Shown one piece after another: positions 12,501 through 22,435 of a DNA stretch of 64,000 nt. The translations under genes were made by a program, and so were the position numbers. This DNA comes from Lampris incognitus (Eukaryota > Chordata > Actinopteri > Lampriformes > Lampridae): NCBI RefSeq assembly GCF_029633865.1, contig NC_079217.1:52152979-52216978 (forward strand). The letters are read 5' to 3'. The notes beneath the pieces are model-generated. The model saw nothing but the letters and a program-made list of their open reading frames with translations. It was not told the DNA's origin and did no database searches. How positions within the stretch are numbered: position 1 is the first letter of the stretch; each line of letters starts with the position of its first letter.

Positions 12501-15500
12501 GAAATATGCCTTTCAAGCTGACAGCTGATTTCGATGGCCTTGATGGTTTTATTAGAAATCCGCGGGGGGCGTACAGGTAGCGTAGCGGTCTATTCCGTTG
12601 CACCCCAACACGGGGATCGCCAGTTTGAATCCCTGTGTTACCTCCGGCTTGGTCGAGCGTCCCTACAGACACAATCGGCCGTGTCTGCGGGTGGGAAGCC
12701 GGATGTGGGTATGTGTCCTGGTTGCTGCACTAGCGCCTCCTCTGGTCGGTCTATTCGGAAGGGGGGAGAACTGGGGAGAATAGTGTGGTACTTCCATGTG
12801 CTACGTCCCCCTGGTGAAACTCCTCACTGTCAGGTGAAAAGAAGTGGCGGGCAACTCCACATGTATCGGAGGAGGCATGTGGTAGTCTGCAGCCCTCCCC
12901 GGATCGGTAGAGGGGGTGGAGCAGCGACTGGGACGGCTAGAAAATAGGGTAATTGGCCAAAGTATAATTAGGGAGAAAAAGGGGGGAGGGGGGTTCCAAA
13001 ATAAATAAATCTGTAGTTCACAGGAAAGAATCCGTGTTCAAAGTTAAACGGATGCTGTTAAACAATAGTATTTGATTTTAAATACACTTCCTTTGTGCTG
13101 ATTCTACATTAATTCCACGACCTTACTTTGAAATATGCATTATTACAAGCTTCTGTCTTAAGAAAAAAAGCAATTCATCGTGATTATCACAGCAAATTGT
13201 GCAATTAATTTTTTCAGTCGATTGCCAGCCCTAATTTCTACACATCTGACCTTCATAAGATGATAATTTCTTCTTTTTTTAAAAAATCAGTTTTATTGAA
13301 TTACTGTGTATGTGGTGAACATAACTGACATCTTTTATCAAACACGCACAACCAAGAAAAGCTGGATGCAAGATCAGGGGATGCTGACCTTGAGACCTAC
13401 AACACCTCTTCTACCTGTACTAGTCCCCCAAACATCTGCTGCAGAAGTTCAGTTCTCCGTTGGCCATGATTTACCCAGAACCTGGTTTAGGTTAGTCTGT
13501 GTAATCTGTGCACACTACCGCAGGTCAAAGGAGATTTAATGCTGGTGGGAGACGGAGGAGGAGGAGACTAGAGGAAGACTAAAAAAAGTAAGTGAAGCAA
13601 GATGAAGGCAAGATGGAGAGACAGACGTGTACAATGTTGGGAAAGAACAGGGGGGGTGTAGCCAGAGTGTGGGAATGTCGGGGAGAGGGTTGACCCTATG
13701 GTTTCCCGGTAGCAGATTAGTGTGGCTATATTTAAAGAATGGGATTAGCCAATTCTTGTCATTTGTATCCTGAGATTAACACATGATAAACTAAAGTGCA
13801 CACACATGCACACATGTCTGAACTGAATACAACAGGATGAATTCGCAATTTAACAACTTGAGAATGTTTCCACTTTTTTTGGGGGGGGGGTCCCCCCCCT
13901 TTTTTCTCCCCAGCTGAAACCTGATCAATTACCCCACTCTTCCGAGCCGTTCCAGTCACTGCTGCAGACTACCACATGCCTCCTCCGATACACGTGGAGT
14001 CGCCAGCTGCTTCTTTTCAACTGACAGTGAGGAGTTTCACCAGGGGAGACATAGCGCATCCGGTTCCCCCTCCCCTCTGAACAGGCGCCCCGACCGACCA
14101 GAGGAGGCGCTAGTGCAGCGACCAGGACACATACTCACATCCGGCTTCCCACTCGCAGGCACAGCCAATTGTGTCTGTAGGGACGGCTGACCAAACCAGA
14201 GGCAACACGGGGATTCGAACCGGCCATCCCCCGTGTTGGTAGGCAACAGTAGACCGCCACGCCATCCACATGTTTCCACTTTGACATGCGATTTACAGTC
14301 CCATAGGTTCCATTAGTTTGTTCATATTCGTCTTTTGTCCATGAGACTACATGACCCCTGTTTGTTAAAAAGGACATTATAGTTTGACGGCACGAAAGAT
14401 TAGTTTTTGTTATTTGTCACTGTCCACTGAGGGGACAAGGTCTTCCAACTCAACGCTCAAAACACCAATACCATTTCACTGATCTCTTAAGAAAATGCCC
14501 TTGTCATATGGTTATGCTAATTCTTGTGGGGACATTTTCTTTTCACTGACCTGGCGGATCGGTTTCAGTCTCAATGAATTTACTGTTCACTGTTCTGCCA
14601 ACGAGATTATAGCGTATAGATTACTGCAAACTGTTGTCTTCTCTCACATGTCTTTTCTCTCTTGCTGAATGTCTTCTCCTTTCTCTTCTTCTGTGTGTGA
14701 ATGGTGTGATGCGAGTCTCCCTTGTGTGCAGGTGCAGTCTGTTCTCCTCCCAGGTCTCCATGGTGATGTGATGCCACCTAGACACTGCTTGGCATCCCCC
14801 TCATCACATTTTCTTTTCATACAATTTTTGTTATCCTATTTTAATGTTATATCCTTCTCTCACTAAGCTATCCCCCCCCACCCCCCACATGCTGATGGTG
14901 GTCGCATGACTCGGGTCCTGGGCTGTTCAGGCGGCGTCTGGACACTGCTTGGCATCCTCCTCATCATATTCTTCATATATTTTATAATTCCATTATAATT
15001 CTGTTATCCTCTTTCAGTGTTGTATTGTGTAAATTGTGTACACACAACATCCATTGCACGTTGTCCGTCTTGGGAGAGAGAGATCCCCTCCTCTGTTGCT
15101 CTGCCTGAGGTTTCTTCCTATTTTTTCTCCCTGTTAAAGGTTTTCTTTTTAGGGAGTTGTTCTTTATCCGATGCGAGGGTCTAAGGACAAGATGTTGTGT
15201 TGCTGTAAAGCCCCCTGAGGCAAATTTGTAATTCATGATATCGGGCTACACAAATAAAATTGACTCGACTTGACAACCTCCATTTACATGGAGAGCAGAG
15301 TGCCAAGTCTGCTGCAGAACAGCGTCCCCGGAGCTATGGGGGGGGTTTAGTGTTTTGCTCAAGGACACCTGAACAGGGTGGATCCTGACTTCATGGGATC
15401 CATTTATCAAATTAATGCTCAATTTCAGTTTTGACATTTTAAAAAACCCTCCTGCAGTCATCTTGTGTTTAATCCTCACATCACATTTCAGAAATGTTAA

Positions 15501-15651
15501 GTGTCGAGGGAATGTTGTGTTCTTTAGGGTCTGTTATCTCTACCTCTTTTTACTGTAGTATCAGCTTTCTCCTCTGGGGGAAGACCACTCCCTCCATCCT
15601 TCCAGTATGGGTTCAGCTCCAGCTTATGCAGTCCAGCCTTAAGGGATCACA

Positions 15652-15723
<72 letters not shown>

Positions 15724-16256
15724 GTAGGTTTATATCAGCAAAACAGGGCTACAAATAATAATGATGAAGAACCCCCCCCCACACACACACACACACACAC
15801 ACAAATTATTGCCTGTCTCTGTTTCATCTACATTCCAATGGGACATTTTCAGCTGCCTAAACAAACAGATATGAGACACGAGACTTTCATGGCCTGTCCA
15901 TGAAGCACAGAGTATATCCACACGTATACACATGAATTCACTCTCTCATACATATATTCACCCATTTATAAATACAAACCAAACACACACTTTTCCTATA
16001 TTTGTTACACTATCCTTAACCTAATCCAAATTCCAGCTTTAGCCCTAAACCCAAGTCCTCACCCTAAAATAGACCTTGAACAAAGTAGAGGACGGGCCAC
16101 AATGTCTTCACTTTGCAAAAATGTCCTTTACTCTTGTGATGAACTCAAATCGGTCCTCAAAGACACACACACACACACTACTGGTTCTGATCTATTACAC
16201 CTGCCAGTGACAAAACGTGCACACATACTTATATCTCAAACAAACACACAAACATA

Positions 16257-16325
<69 letters not shown>

Positions 16326-18617
16326 CTTCAATAGCCTGAGCCTTGGCTCTCTCCTCCTCTTTCAGTCGTTCTTTCTCTGCCCGTTTCTCTGTTGTGGATG
16401 TTGTTTTCATCGTCAGGAAGTCAAAGGTCATCCACTCATCTCTCTGGAGGACGGAAGGACAGAGAGACCGAGGGAGGGGTGCATGAATAAGTTGCAGACA
16501 GGTGGAGAGACTGAGGCAAAAAAAGGGCAAACATTTGGAAAGAAACATGGAATCTTCTCTATATGTATATCGTTACGAAGTGCTTCACAAAGAACACAGC
16601 AAAACTTCAATGACGGTATAATAAACTATACAAGAGCATATACAGAGAAAACATGATTAGTGCAACACCAAAAACGAGAAAGTAAAAGAGGAAACAGGAG
16701 AAACACAGCCCATGAAAAGCCGAGGTGAAAAGAGCAAAAGGTTTTTAAGACACTGTGTTCTAACAGCAGAGGGAAGACTTTTTAGAGGGAAGACTATTTC
16801 AGAGTTTGGGAGCCACAACAGCAAATTCTCAGTCCCCTGTAGGTTTCATTTTGCTCCAAGGTACAGTCTTAAATCCTTGATCAGAAGACCAGATTGACCC
16901 TGTAGAATCTGGAGGGAAAAGCATGCCACAGATGCGGTTAGGTGCATGACTGAGTAAAATACCTTGTAGGTGACAAAAAGAATCTTAAAATCAATTCTAA
17001 ATTTAACTGGAAACAACCCCAAACCAAAATAATCCATAGATTAATACTGGTCAACAACCATAACACATTAAGTCATGACAAAAATGCTGGGTCTTTTCAG
17101 TCTACAGCTGGCATAGAAAGAAGAACGGCACAGGTCGATGTGAATTTGATGGCTTCACATATTAAGTGTCTCAGCTCTGAAAAATCTTGGCTTTGGGATG
17201 AACATAAGCAGGGATGTAAAAGGTGGCAAAGATTTCTGAACAGTTAGAACGTAATACTGGAAGGATGCATCTTTGCTCAGGAATCTCTTGCTGACAGCTG
17301 ACCTAGTTGAACTCAGCCACATATCCACCATATCACCAATCACCATAGCTTAACACAAACACCCATTTATGTATACAGAAGGCCATCTGCTGCAAGTTCA
17401 TAAAAGGTACACAAAGCTATTGCTTATGCGACTATAATCACAGCTCGGAGCCGGCTTAACATTCTGACTGGGGGTGGGACAGTCAGCCAGCAAGTTCAAC
17501 AAATTGTTGACAGCCAATCATCTCACAACTATAACCTGTCCCTCAAAAATAAAGAGAGTCTTTTCTTGCAATCACATATTAACAAAAAGGGGTTAATAAG
17601 AGCCTGTCTGGTATACCAGCAATAAGGGATGTGCTGATATCGATATCGGATATTGGGTTGATACCAGACAAAAACTGATTATTGGTATCAAAGATTTTAC
17701 CCAATGAAATCTGATACCACAAGCCACCATGTCTCCTAACATGCCAGAAATTAAAGGAATGGTGCAAAAAATGGATTCAATCTCAATTATTTTGGCCACT
17801 GACCCCAAACTTACAGTCTAAGTCTGCACCGTTCAACCAAAGTAATGAAACCGAACTCGGTATCGGCCCACACTTAAAGATTCATACTCGGAATAGTCAT
17901 CGACAGTGAAAGAGGGATCTCAGTGCATCCCTACTGGCAATGTTTTGAACCCCTTCAACTCTGGACAACTAGGTAAGTAAGCCAAACACAACCAATGATC
18001 TTCCAAGACTGCTGTTATTAACAGATGATGCATTTGTTAACACCTTGTGGTACTAAACTTTTGACAACCCTTCCAATCAATTGTCAGTACGGATAAAAGC
18101 ATGCTGATCCTTCTTGAAGAAAAACCCCACTACCGATTAGCAAAGTCTCCCACGGAATAGAGAAGCAACCTTTAGTGGCCTTGAGAGTAGATATCTGCAT
18201 GTATATGTATTCTGCACACTTATAAACCTGTGTCACTCAAACCTGAGGACTGATCCAAAATTGTAGACAACCAACTGATCTTTTTTCCCCCCCCTTTTTC
18301 TCCCCAATTGTACTTGGCCAATTACCCCACTCTTCCAAGCCAGCCCGGTCGCTGCTCCACCCCCTCTACCAATCCGGGGAGGGCTGCAGACTACCACATG
18401 CCTCCCCCGATACATGTGGAGTCGCCAGCCGCTTCTTTTCACCTGACAGTGAGGAGTTTCTCCAGGGGGACGTAGCGCATGGGCGGATCACGTTATTCCC
18501 CCCAGTTCCCCCTCCCCCCCTGAGTAGGCGCCCCGACTGACCAACTGATTAAATGAAGTTTTATCATCTGCTTACCCACTGAATTAGTAGCCATAATGTG
18601 CATGCACATGGGCACGT

Positions 18618-18703
<86 letters not shown>

Positions 18704-20950
18704 TCTTGTATTACCTTCAGTGAAAATACAAAAGGACATTTTTTTTGCATTCACAAACTTTGTAATATGTTGTTAGTCAATACTAATTTTTTAAACTAAT
18801 GAGGCTTGAAACTCGACAAAAAAAAACCTAATAGAAAACGTGTAAAGTAAGAAATATAAGAATATCTATTTTGTAAAATTAACACATCCTATAACATACC
18901 TGGACTTTCTGGTCTGGGTTAACGCTGCTCTCTGTGGGCTTGGCCTCATTAGAAATCTGCCATGGTTTAGGAGCTTCCATCTTGGGCCGAGACTCAACCC
19001 ACTCCTCATCTGAGTCCTGAGGAAAAGAAAGAAAGCAAGAAAAGGGCTGAATGGTAATATGAAAAAGGAAGGGGAATCTGACAGTAAGACGATATCCAGC
19101 ACCTCTGCTCTTGTTTCTGATATCCTGGGTTCTACCTTTGGATAACAAAGGAACTGTATTTTCCTCTGGTTTAAGTGCTACATCATTTCACACATACACA
19201 TTTCTCCAAACATAAAAAAGCTACAATTAATTTTAACACTTTTGCTCATTTGACTTTATGACAACAGTTGAGAATACAAAATAATGCATTTTGGTATTGC
19301 TGTGTTTTTGAATGGCATCCCTGTACAATCCATGTTTCAATAAGACAACTTTTTGACCTCTGAGCTGTCACTGGGCCCATCTTCTGTCTCAGCTTTCTTC
19401 TTGTGCTTCTTTGCCTTCTTCTTCTCCTTCTTATGTTTTTTAGACTTCTTATCTTTCTTCTTTTTGCTCTTGACAGAGGCCTCCTGTGTGGTAGTAAGAT
19501 AAACAAGCTTCATGCACAGAGTTGTTCATTATTATACAGTTTAATAAGTAAAGAATATCATGGCTCACAGCTAGCCAGTGCTTCAGCTATTTGTCTGTAG
19601 TTATTCTTCAACTAAGGAGGATGGTGCAATGATATGTTGATTTTTCTGTGCTTGATCTCAACAACCTCCTTACAACATGTGCATATGCATTGAAAACTAT
19701 TTAAAATCAGACCTGTTCAATCTGCTGCAGACGTTGGTTGACCTCAGGGAGCATCCAAGTGTCCTCTCCCCTCTGTCTTTTCAGCTCCTTCCTCTTCTCC
19801 TCTTTCTCATACTGCTGCTTGGCCTGAGTGAGCAGAGGAAGAAGAGAAATAGGAAGAATAAGAAGAGTGACACATTGTGTGGGGAGTCAAAAAGAACAGT
19901 AGAAAAGGCTGAAAAATTATGCAACATGATAACACTCATGAAAATGTACACAAAGCTCGAATGTTTCATAGGTCCAGATAGGCAAGACAATACTTAAAAG
20001 TGTTTTTCTGATTTCAAATTACCACTGGCATTTATGAATCCATGAACTGATTACTGAGATAATTCTAAATTGTACCCAGACGTACCACATTTGCTTGGGA
20101 TAACATTACCAACATCACAATCACTGGCAAGTTGACAGAAAACATGTTTATATGCCTTCCTGTTTGGTTTCTTTGTCTCACGGATTTACTGGTCTTCTCA
20201 TCAACCAAAACACAGAACACTGGAAGCATCATCTTTACACATACACAAGTGTGCCGGTGTCTGCCTATGTCACCAGTATAAACACAGCTGCACAGCAAAG
20301 AGATAACACACAATTGAGGCAGTGTCTGTCTGTTTGTGGCCCACACCGAGACTTGCCTGACCTTTTTACTGGACACCAAGCACACACACAATTAGATGCG
20401 ACTGTTGATGTGACCATTAAATGAGAACCGGGGACAAATTCAGGACTCTTATCGCCTTTAGCAGTGTTTGTCCTGCAGTTTCCTGCCTACTGTCTGACTA
20501 ATGGTAAGTCGCCACAACCACATTATCTGACATTATCAGCTCAAGACCATGAGCCACAGAAAAACCAACAATGTTCATTACTGAGACAGCGTGAGACAAA
20601 TTCTACCTAACTGCAGACATACAACTTCTCCATTTACATATTGACAAAGACGTCTGAATATCGCACTTGACGTCTTTCGATAAGATTAAAAAAAATCCTT
20701 GCTGCAAGAAAGGGGCGCCGCTAACTTGCCTCTACCTGATAGCTAGGTTAGCTTGATAGCTCATGGTCTTGTTCAAGCGTGACATTTTGAAATATACTTT
20801 TTTAAATCGTGGCCATCTGGTTAAATGACTGAGTGGTCCTATGACACACGTCCGTACCTTTTCCAAAACCTCCTGACGCGCTTTCCGCCTAAACGCCTTG
20901 TTTTCTTCGATGCTGTTGACACTTTCAAAACTGCCTCCGTACGCAGCCAT
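455..20950 (-). CDS. cwf19l2: CWF19-like protein 2, N-terminal part (7 exons, 3' end outside window)
   Basis: CWF19L2 is a nuclear spliceosome-associated protein related to yeast Cwf19, linked to late spliceosome and lariat-intron turnover. I joined seven coding exons: 20858-20950, 19713-19823, 19358-19483, 18900-19016, 16324-16443, 15544-15637 and 455-570. All have AG/GT borders and compatible phases, giving 259 codons. Recognisable blocks are the N-terminal [33 protein letters not shown] in exon 2, a Lys-rich stretch in exon 3, DSDEEWVES in exon 4, RDEWMTFDF in exon 5, [15 protein letters not shown] in exon 6 and [14 protein letters not shown] in exon 7. These appear in the same order as in the vertebrate protein as I remember it. 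The C-terminal CWF19/HIT-like domains would lie left of base 1. Intron 6 spans about 15 kb and is full of transposons. The neighbour alkbh8 lies upstream on the same strand, as in human. Confidence 0.93.
606..1783 (-). mobile_element. 5'-truncated RTE-type LINE (Expander/Rex3-like), dead copy
   Basis: A 408-residue open frame on the minus strand shows reverse-transcriptase blocks: [30 protein letters not shown] and [13 protein letters not shown]-terminal region ending [16 protein letters not shown] follows. The catalytic FADD box reads FADY, so this copy should be inactive. The 3' end runs through GAAGCGGCTGATGATGA into a (TGAA)n tail. A perfect 14-bp target-site duplication, CAGGATTTGTTCAT, occurs at 592-605 and 1784-1797, which fixes the insertion limits. 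The element lies in cwf19l2 intron 6 in the gene's own orientation, next to the exon 7 acceptor. The clade name is from memory. Confidence 0.85.
2440..2702. repeat. degenerate GACAC-based satellite, left block
   Basis: The block consists of irregular 5-10 bp units (GACAC, GACAG, GACATGCAC). It has no stop codons over long stretches on either strand, which is a product of the unit composition and not a sign of a gene. The same material resumes at 3297 after a SINE. Confidence 0.85.
2706..3292 (+). mobile_element. 5S rRNA-derived SINE (SINE3-like)
   Basis: The head resembles 5S rRNA: GCCATACCAACATG, then GGCTAGTACTTGGATGGGAG and ACCTCCTGGGAAAACC. The body (GATGCTGTCTTTTGGATGAG, TTAAACCGAGGTCC) is the standard fish 5S-SINE body. 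The 3' end, AAGCACTATATAAATG with an ATT-rich tail, resembles an L2/CR1 LINE tail, so the SINE probably borrowed LINE machinery. It separates two blocks of the GACAC satellite. A second, truncated copy lies at 46590-46924. Confidence 0.88.
3297..3970. repeat. degenerate GACAC-based satellite, right block
   Basis: The base unit is the same as in the left block, with a longer period on top. The segment starting near 3612 (GGAAACGCACAATCAGACAC) recurs about 175 bp later near 3787. Both strands stay open for hundreds of bases (for example Cys/Val/Ser-rich on minus, Thr/His/Asp-rich on plus), but the composition is purely repeat-driven. Confidence 0.85.
3975..4265 (-). mobile_element. L2-type LINE, inverted reverse-transcriptase fragment
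   Basis: Read on the minus strand, this gives the N-terminal RT blocks [19 protein letters not shown] and [13 protein letters not shown], typical of L2/CR1-like LINEs. It abuts a forward-oriented L2 C-terminal segment, which suggests one insertion with a 5' inversion. Confidence 0.75.
4266..4970 (+). mobile_element. L2-type LINE, 3' segment
   Basis: Plus-strand decoding gives the L2-like C-terminal region ([52 protein letters not shown]). It includes in-frame stops, so it is a fossil. The end AAAGCACTTTGAATTG...TGTGCTATACAAGTGAA is a typical L2 3' tail. Confidence 0.8.
4975..5690 (+). mobile_element. second L2-type LINE 3' fragment (different subfamily)
   Basis: Decoding gives [30 protein letters not shown] and [14 protein letters not shown], followed by many stop codons. 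The 3' end TGGATGAAAGTGTCTGCTAA is an L2 tail. The copy is inactive. Confidence 0.8.
5915..7665 (+). mobile_element. RTE-type LINE (Expander/Rex3-like), degraded
   Basis: This belongs to the same family as 606-1783 but is longer. It carries RT blocks [64 protein letters not shown] and [11 protein letters not shown], so the FADD box is intact here. The frame is broken by a one-base loss near 6620 and by a TAG at about 7124. The 3' end GAAGCGGCTGATGATGAG leads into an (ATGAG)n tail. Its orientation is opposite to cwf19l2, in whose intron 6 it lies. Confidence 0.87.
7680..9559. other. no gene recognised (cwf19l2 intron 6)
   Basis: I see no coding exon, RNA gene or recognisable transposon. There are short CA- and TC-rich patches, for example a TCTC tract near 9286-9325. 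Small open frames here have no recognisable motif. Confidence 0.6.
9569..10020 (+). mobile_element. tRNA-derived SINE, family A, copy 1
   Basis: The head is tRNA-like, with the box A region TAGCCTAACGGTCTG and the box B-like CAGTTCAAATCCCCGAG. The family body (CCTACAGACACAATTGGC, ACTCCTCACTGTCAGGTG) follows, ending in ATTGGGGGAGAAAA and a G/A-rich tail. A 9-bp duplication, GTTATATTC, flanks it at 9560-9568 and 10021-10029. Confidence 0.92.
10187..10253. repeat. near-perfect palindrome inside the Tc1 element
   Basis: The arms (TTTCACCTGTTGGTAAATTG... and its complement) are about 33 nt each around the centre CCACCTGGTGG, with one mismatch. It lies between the left terminal repeat and the TATA box, so it could form a hairpin or bind a dimer. 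Confidence 0.9.
10263..10270 (+). promoter_or_regulatory. TATA box of the Tc1 transposase gene
   Basis: TATAAAAG lies 109 bp upstream of the transposase ATG, just after the palindrome. It is a plausible core promoter. Confidence 0.55.
10379..11404 (+). CDS. Tc1/mariner-family transposase, intact reading frame
   Basis: This is a 341-residue DDE transposase that cuts and pastes the surrounding element. Residues 7-48 form a helix-turn-helix ([19 protein letters not shown]). A basic GGGRRRP hinge at 55-61 and a second DNA-binding segment to about residue 110 follow. The catalytic triad is complete with the Tc1 DD34E spacing: D152 in FTDESRF, D243 in MHDNARPH and E278 in [12 protein letters not shown]. 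Length and motif order are those of a full Tc1 transposase, with no stop or frameshift. The ATG at 10379 follows a TATA box and keeps the whole N-terminal HTH. An intact frame suggests a young copy. Activity cannot be judged from sequence alone. Confidence 0.95.
   Translation: MRRYLQPTEVAQVVQLIQDGTSMRAVARRFDVSPSTVSRAWRRYQETGQYTRRRGGGRRRPTTPQQDRYLVLCARRNRRSTAGALQNDLQQATNVQVSAQTVRNRMHEDGMRAQRPQLGPVLTAQHRAARLTFAREHLGWQIRHWRPVLFTDESRFTLNTCDRRERVWRRCGERSASCNILQHDRFGGGSVMVWGGISLEGRTDLYVLARGTMTAIRYRDEILRPIVRPYAGAVGPGFLLMHDNARPHVARVCQQFLHVEGIDAMDWPARSPDLNPIEHFWDIMSRTIRQRDVAPQTVQELTDALIQVWEEIPQETIRRLIRSMPRRCRECIQARGGHTHY
11871..13232. mobile_element. non-autonomous hAT-like element
   Basis: The ends are inverted: AGTGCTGTCAAAATTAAC on the left, and AGGGCTGGCAATCGACTG when the right end is read in reverse. 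Both resemble fish hAT termini. The interior has no transposase, and a family A SINE (12565-12996) is inserted in it. I could not find a clean 8-bp target duplication. Confidence 0.5.
12565..12996 (+). mobile_element. tRNA-derived SINE, family A, copy 2
   Basis: The family head GTAGCGTAGCGGTCTATTCC, CAGTTTGAATCCCTGTG at the box B position and the full body are present, ending in a G-rich tail. It is nested in the hAT-like element. Confidence 0.9.
13240..13863. other. no gene recognised (cwf19l2 intron 6)
   Basis: This is AT-rich, then purine-rich sequence (GGAGGAGGAGACTAGAGG near 13553). I see no exon or element. Confidence 0.5.
13876..14269 (-). mobile_element. tRNA-derived SINE, family A, copy 3
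   Basis: A full-length minus-strand copy with the head near 14269. A perfect 12-bp duplication, ATGTTTCCACTT, flanks it at 13864-13875 and 14270-14281. Confidence 0.93.
14700..15275 (+). mobile_element. dispersed repeat, Rex1-like LINE 3' region
   Basis: The conserved fish block GAGGTTTCTTCCTATTTTTT, GCAAATTTGTAATTCATGAT is followed by the terminus AATAAAATTGACTCGACTTG. Internally it carries a duplicated GACACTGCTTGGCATCC motif (about 14780 and 14940). Copies in the other orientation lie at 34825-35195 and 49312-49510. The assignment to Rex1 rests on memory of the tail. Confidence 0.65.
15544..15637 (-). CDS. cwf19l2: cwf19l2 exon 6
   Basis: The exon has 31 codons plus one base. It encodes [20 protein letters not shown] and ends at the donor AAAAGAG|GTAGAG. 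The acceptor CCCTTAAG follows a (TG)~34 tract by about 16 nt and has almost no pyrimidine tract of its own. The exon contains no ATG-initiated reading frame, so it was found by matching the family block LNPYWKDGG. Its phase 1 end joins exon 7 (G + TG = Val). Confidence 0.9.
15653..15720. repeat. (CA)34 microsatellite at the 3' end of cwf19l2 intron 5
   Basis: This is a pure CA tract. In the cwf19l2 RNA it reads (UG)n and ends about 16 nt before the exon 6 acceptor. Confidence 0.98.
16264..16323. repeat. (CA)30 microsatellite at the 5' end of cwf19l2 intron 5
   Basis: This is a pure CA tract. In the RNA sense its first GU is the 5' splice site of exon 5. Confidence 0.98.
16324..16443 (-). CDS. 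cwf19l2: cwf19l2 exon 5
   Basis: The exon has 40 codons, starting [13 protein letters not shown] and ending AQAIEE. The acceptor is CGTCCTCCAG. The donor GAG|GTGTGTG is the first unit of a (TG)~30 microsatellite, so the 5' splice site lies inside the repeat. Confidence 0.92.
17624..17935. mobile_element. possible MITE (hAT-like ends)
   Basis: AGGGATGTGCTGATATCG at the left and TGCATCCCT at the right form imperfect inverted ends. The interior is full of GATATCGG/GGTATCGG-type motifs common in fish MITEs. No clear target duplication was found. Confidence 0.4.
18280..18539 (-). mobile_element. tRNA-derived SINE, family A, copy 4 (5'-truncated)
   Basis: Only the 3' part of the family is present (GTCAGGTGAAAAGAAGCGGC to the poly-A/G tail). 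It still has a 10-bp duplication, ACCAACTGAT, at 18270-18279 and 18540-18549, so it inserted in truncated form. Confidence 0.9.
18619..18702. repeat. (CA)42 microsatellite, cwf19l2 intron 4
   Basis: This is a pure dinucleotide tract. It reads as (UG)n in the cwf19l2 RNA, about 200 nt after the exon 4 donor. Confidence 0.97.
18900..19016 (-). CDS. cwf19l2: cwf19l2 exon 4
   Basis: The exon has 39 codons between the acceptor TTTCCTCAG and the donor CCAG|GTATG, phase 0. It starts [13 protein letters not shown] (TG)n tract, in the RNA sense, begins about 200 nt downstream of the donor. Confidence 0.92.
19358..19483 (-). CDS. cwf19l2: cwf19l2 exon 3 (lysine-rich)
   Basis: The exon has 42 codons between the acceptor CACACAG and the donor GAG|GTCAAA. 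It encodes an almost pure Lys/His/Glu stretch ([20 protein letters not shown]), a probable nuclear localisation region. The donor is weak (GTCAAA) but is the only one that keeps frame with exon 4. Confidence 0.88.
19713..19823 (-). CDS. cwf19l2: cwf19l2 exon 2
   Basis: The exon has 37 codons between the acceptor CACTCAG and the donor CAG|GTCTGA, phase 0 to 0. It carries the family block [14 protein letters not shown]. Confidence 0.93.
20858..20950 (-). CDS. cwf19l2: cwf19l2 exon 1 (start codon)
   Basis: The ATG at 20950 opens 31 codons beginning [11 protein letters not shown] and ending in the donor AAAAG|GTACGG, phase 0. The start is chosen because the following residues align with the family's N-terminus. 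Confidence 0.9.
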
Positions 20951-21075
20951 GACACTGCCGTAAATGAGTTTCCCCTAAATGTCGTAATGCACTTACCGCG
21001 AACAATGCCTTTTGGTTATTGTAGTTCAACGTCTGCAAACGTTGGCGTTCGGATTTCAGTCGGTGGGCAGTCTTA
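20951..21075 (-). promoter_or_regulatory. putative cwf19l2 promoter/5' UTR
   Basis: This is the region directly upstream of the cwf19l2 ATG. On the minus strand it holds GAACTACAATAACC, similar to the ACTACAATTCCC core bound by ZNF143-type factors in TATA-less housekeeping promoters. I see no TATA box. The transcription start is not visible from sequence. Confidence 0.35.
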
Positions 21076-21448
21076 ACAGTCGAGACAGGAAAAAAAACAT
21101 TACATGTTTTGAATCTCTTAATAATGTAATGTAATGTAATCCAATGTTAAAGCTTAAATACGAAGTTCCACTGTTCTAGATGCAGGTCTCTCCCAAGGGT
21201 GACCATATCAAGGACCACGAATACCACCACCCCCCCCCCCCCATTATACTGAGTTTAAATCCATGTTATCTATGGAAACACCTAAAATCCTGAAGTGTGA
21301 AAAAGTAAAGTCTGCTGTAATTGGTGACCCATCACAGTAAGGTTCTTATCAAAGGTCTCAAGCATGGGTGAAATTCTGATATGAATAACCTGGTTTAGCT
21401 TATCATCGGCCTGATATCTACTGCCATTATCTGTATCAGTATATCCAT

Positions 21449-21745
21449 ATATGGCTGCACTGTGGCCCAGTGGTTAGCACTGTTGCCTAACAGCAAGAAG
21501 GTCCTGAGTTCGGTTTAACCCCAGGCAGGCCGTCCCAGGTCCTTTCTGTATGGCGTTTGCATGTTCCAGTTTCCTCCCACCATCAAAAAGACAGGCATGT
21601 TAGGGTTAATACTCCTGTCTGTGCCCCTGAGCAAGGCAGTAATGGAAAGAAGAACTGGAGTTGGGCCCCGGGCGCTGCAGCTGCCCACTGCTCCTAAAGG
21701 CAGAGAACGAATTCATTGTAACAATACAATAACGAAATAAAGTGG
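21449..21745 (+). mobile_element. tRNA-derived SINE, family B-related, diverged
   Basis: The head GGCCCAGTGGTTAGCACTG, AACAGCAAGAAGGTCCTGAG resembles family B, followed by the GTTTGCATGTTCC...TTTCCTCCCACC body. The 3' half differs from other copies, and box B is degraded. Confidence 0.7.
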
Positions 21746-22312
21746 CTTTCTTCTTTTTCATGAGGCTTATGTGAATGTGACAATCCACTGAGAATGGGCA
21801 TTGATGTGTTTTGAGCTATATCTTTAGCATGCAAAGGGAAAAATATATATAATACAGTGTATGTAATAGAATGTACAAGCTAATCAGTGCTTTTGATTTT
21901 TGCTGCAAACATGCATGGTTCTGACATGCTGTGGAGAAGTAAACTGGCATAAACTTGTGAAATTACAAATTCCTTTCACGTCACATAAACTCTCTCTTTG
22001 TGTCTCTGATGGGATTGCCGTTTGTCTAGTCAAATACTGCATTAGTATCCAAATATGGGCATTGGATCAATATTAGCAGCGCAATCCATCAGGGGAAGTA
22101 CCCATAAATATCAATGTTAGTGTAATAAAAAGGTCTCTTGACTATTGTGGGTTGGAGATTTTAAAATGCGTTAGCAGCCATCAGATCAATAGGCCCTGCT
22201 TGGGAAGGAGGCACCTCTTGAAATCTTTAATTATCTTTCTAAATGTCAAGTGGTTATATGCTTCCAGACAAAACAATAACAATAACGCACAACTGCACAC
22301 ACACCAGTAGTG

Positions 22313-22435
<123 letters not shown>

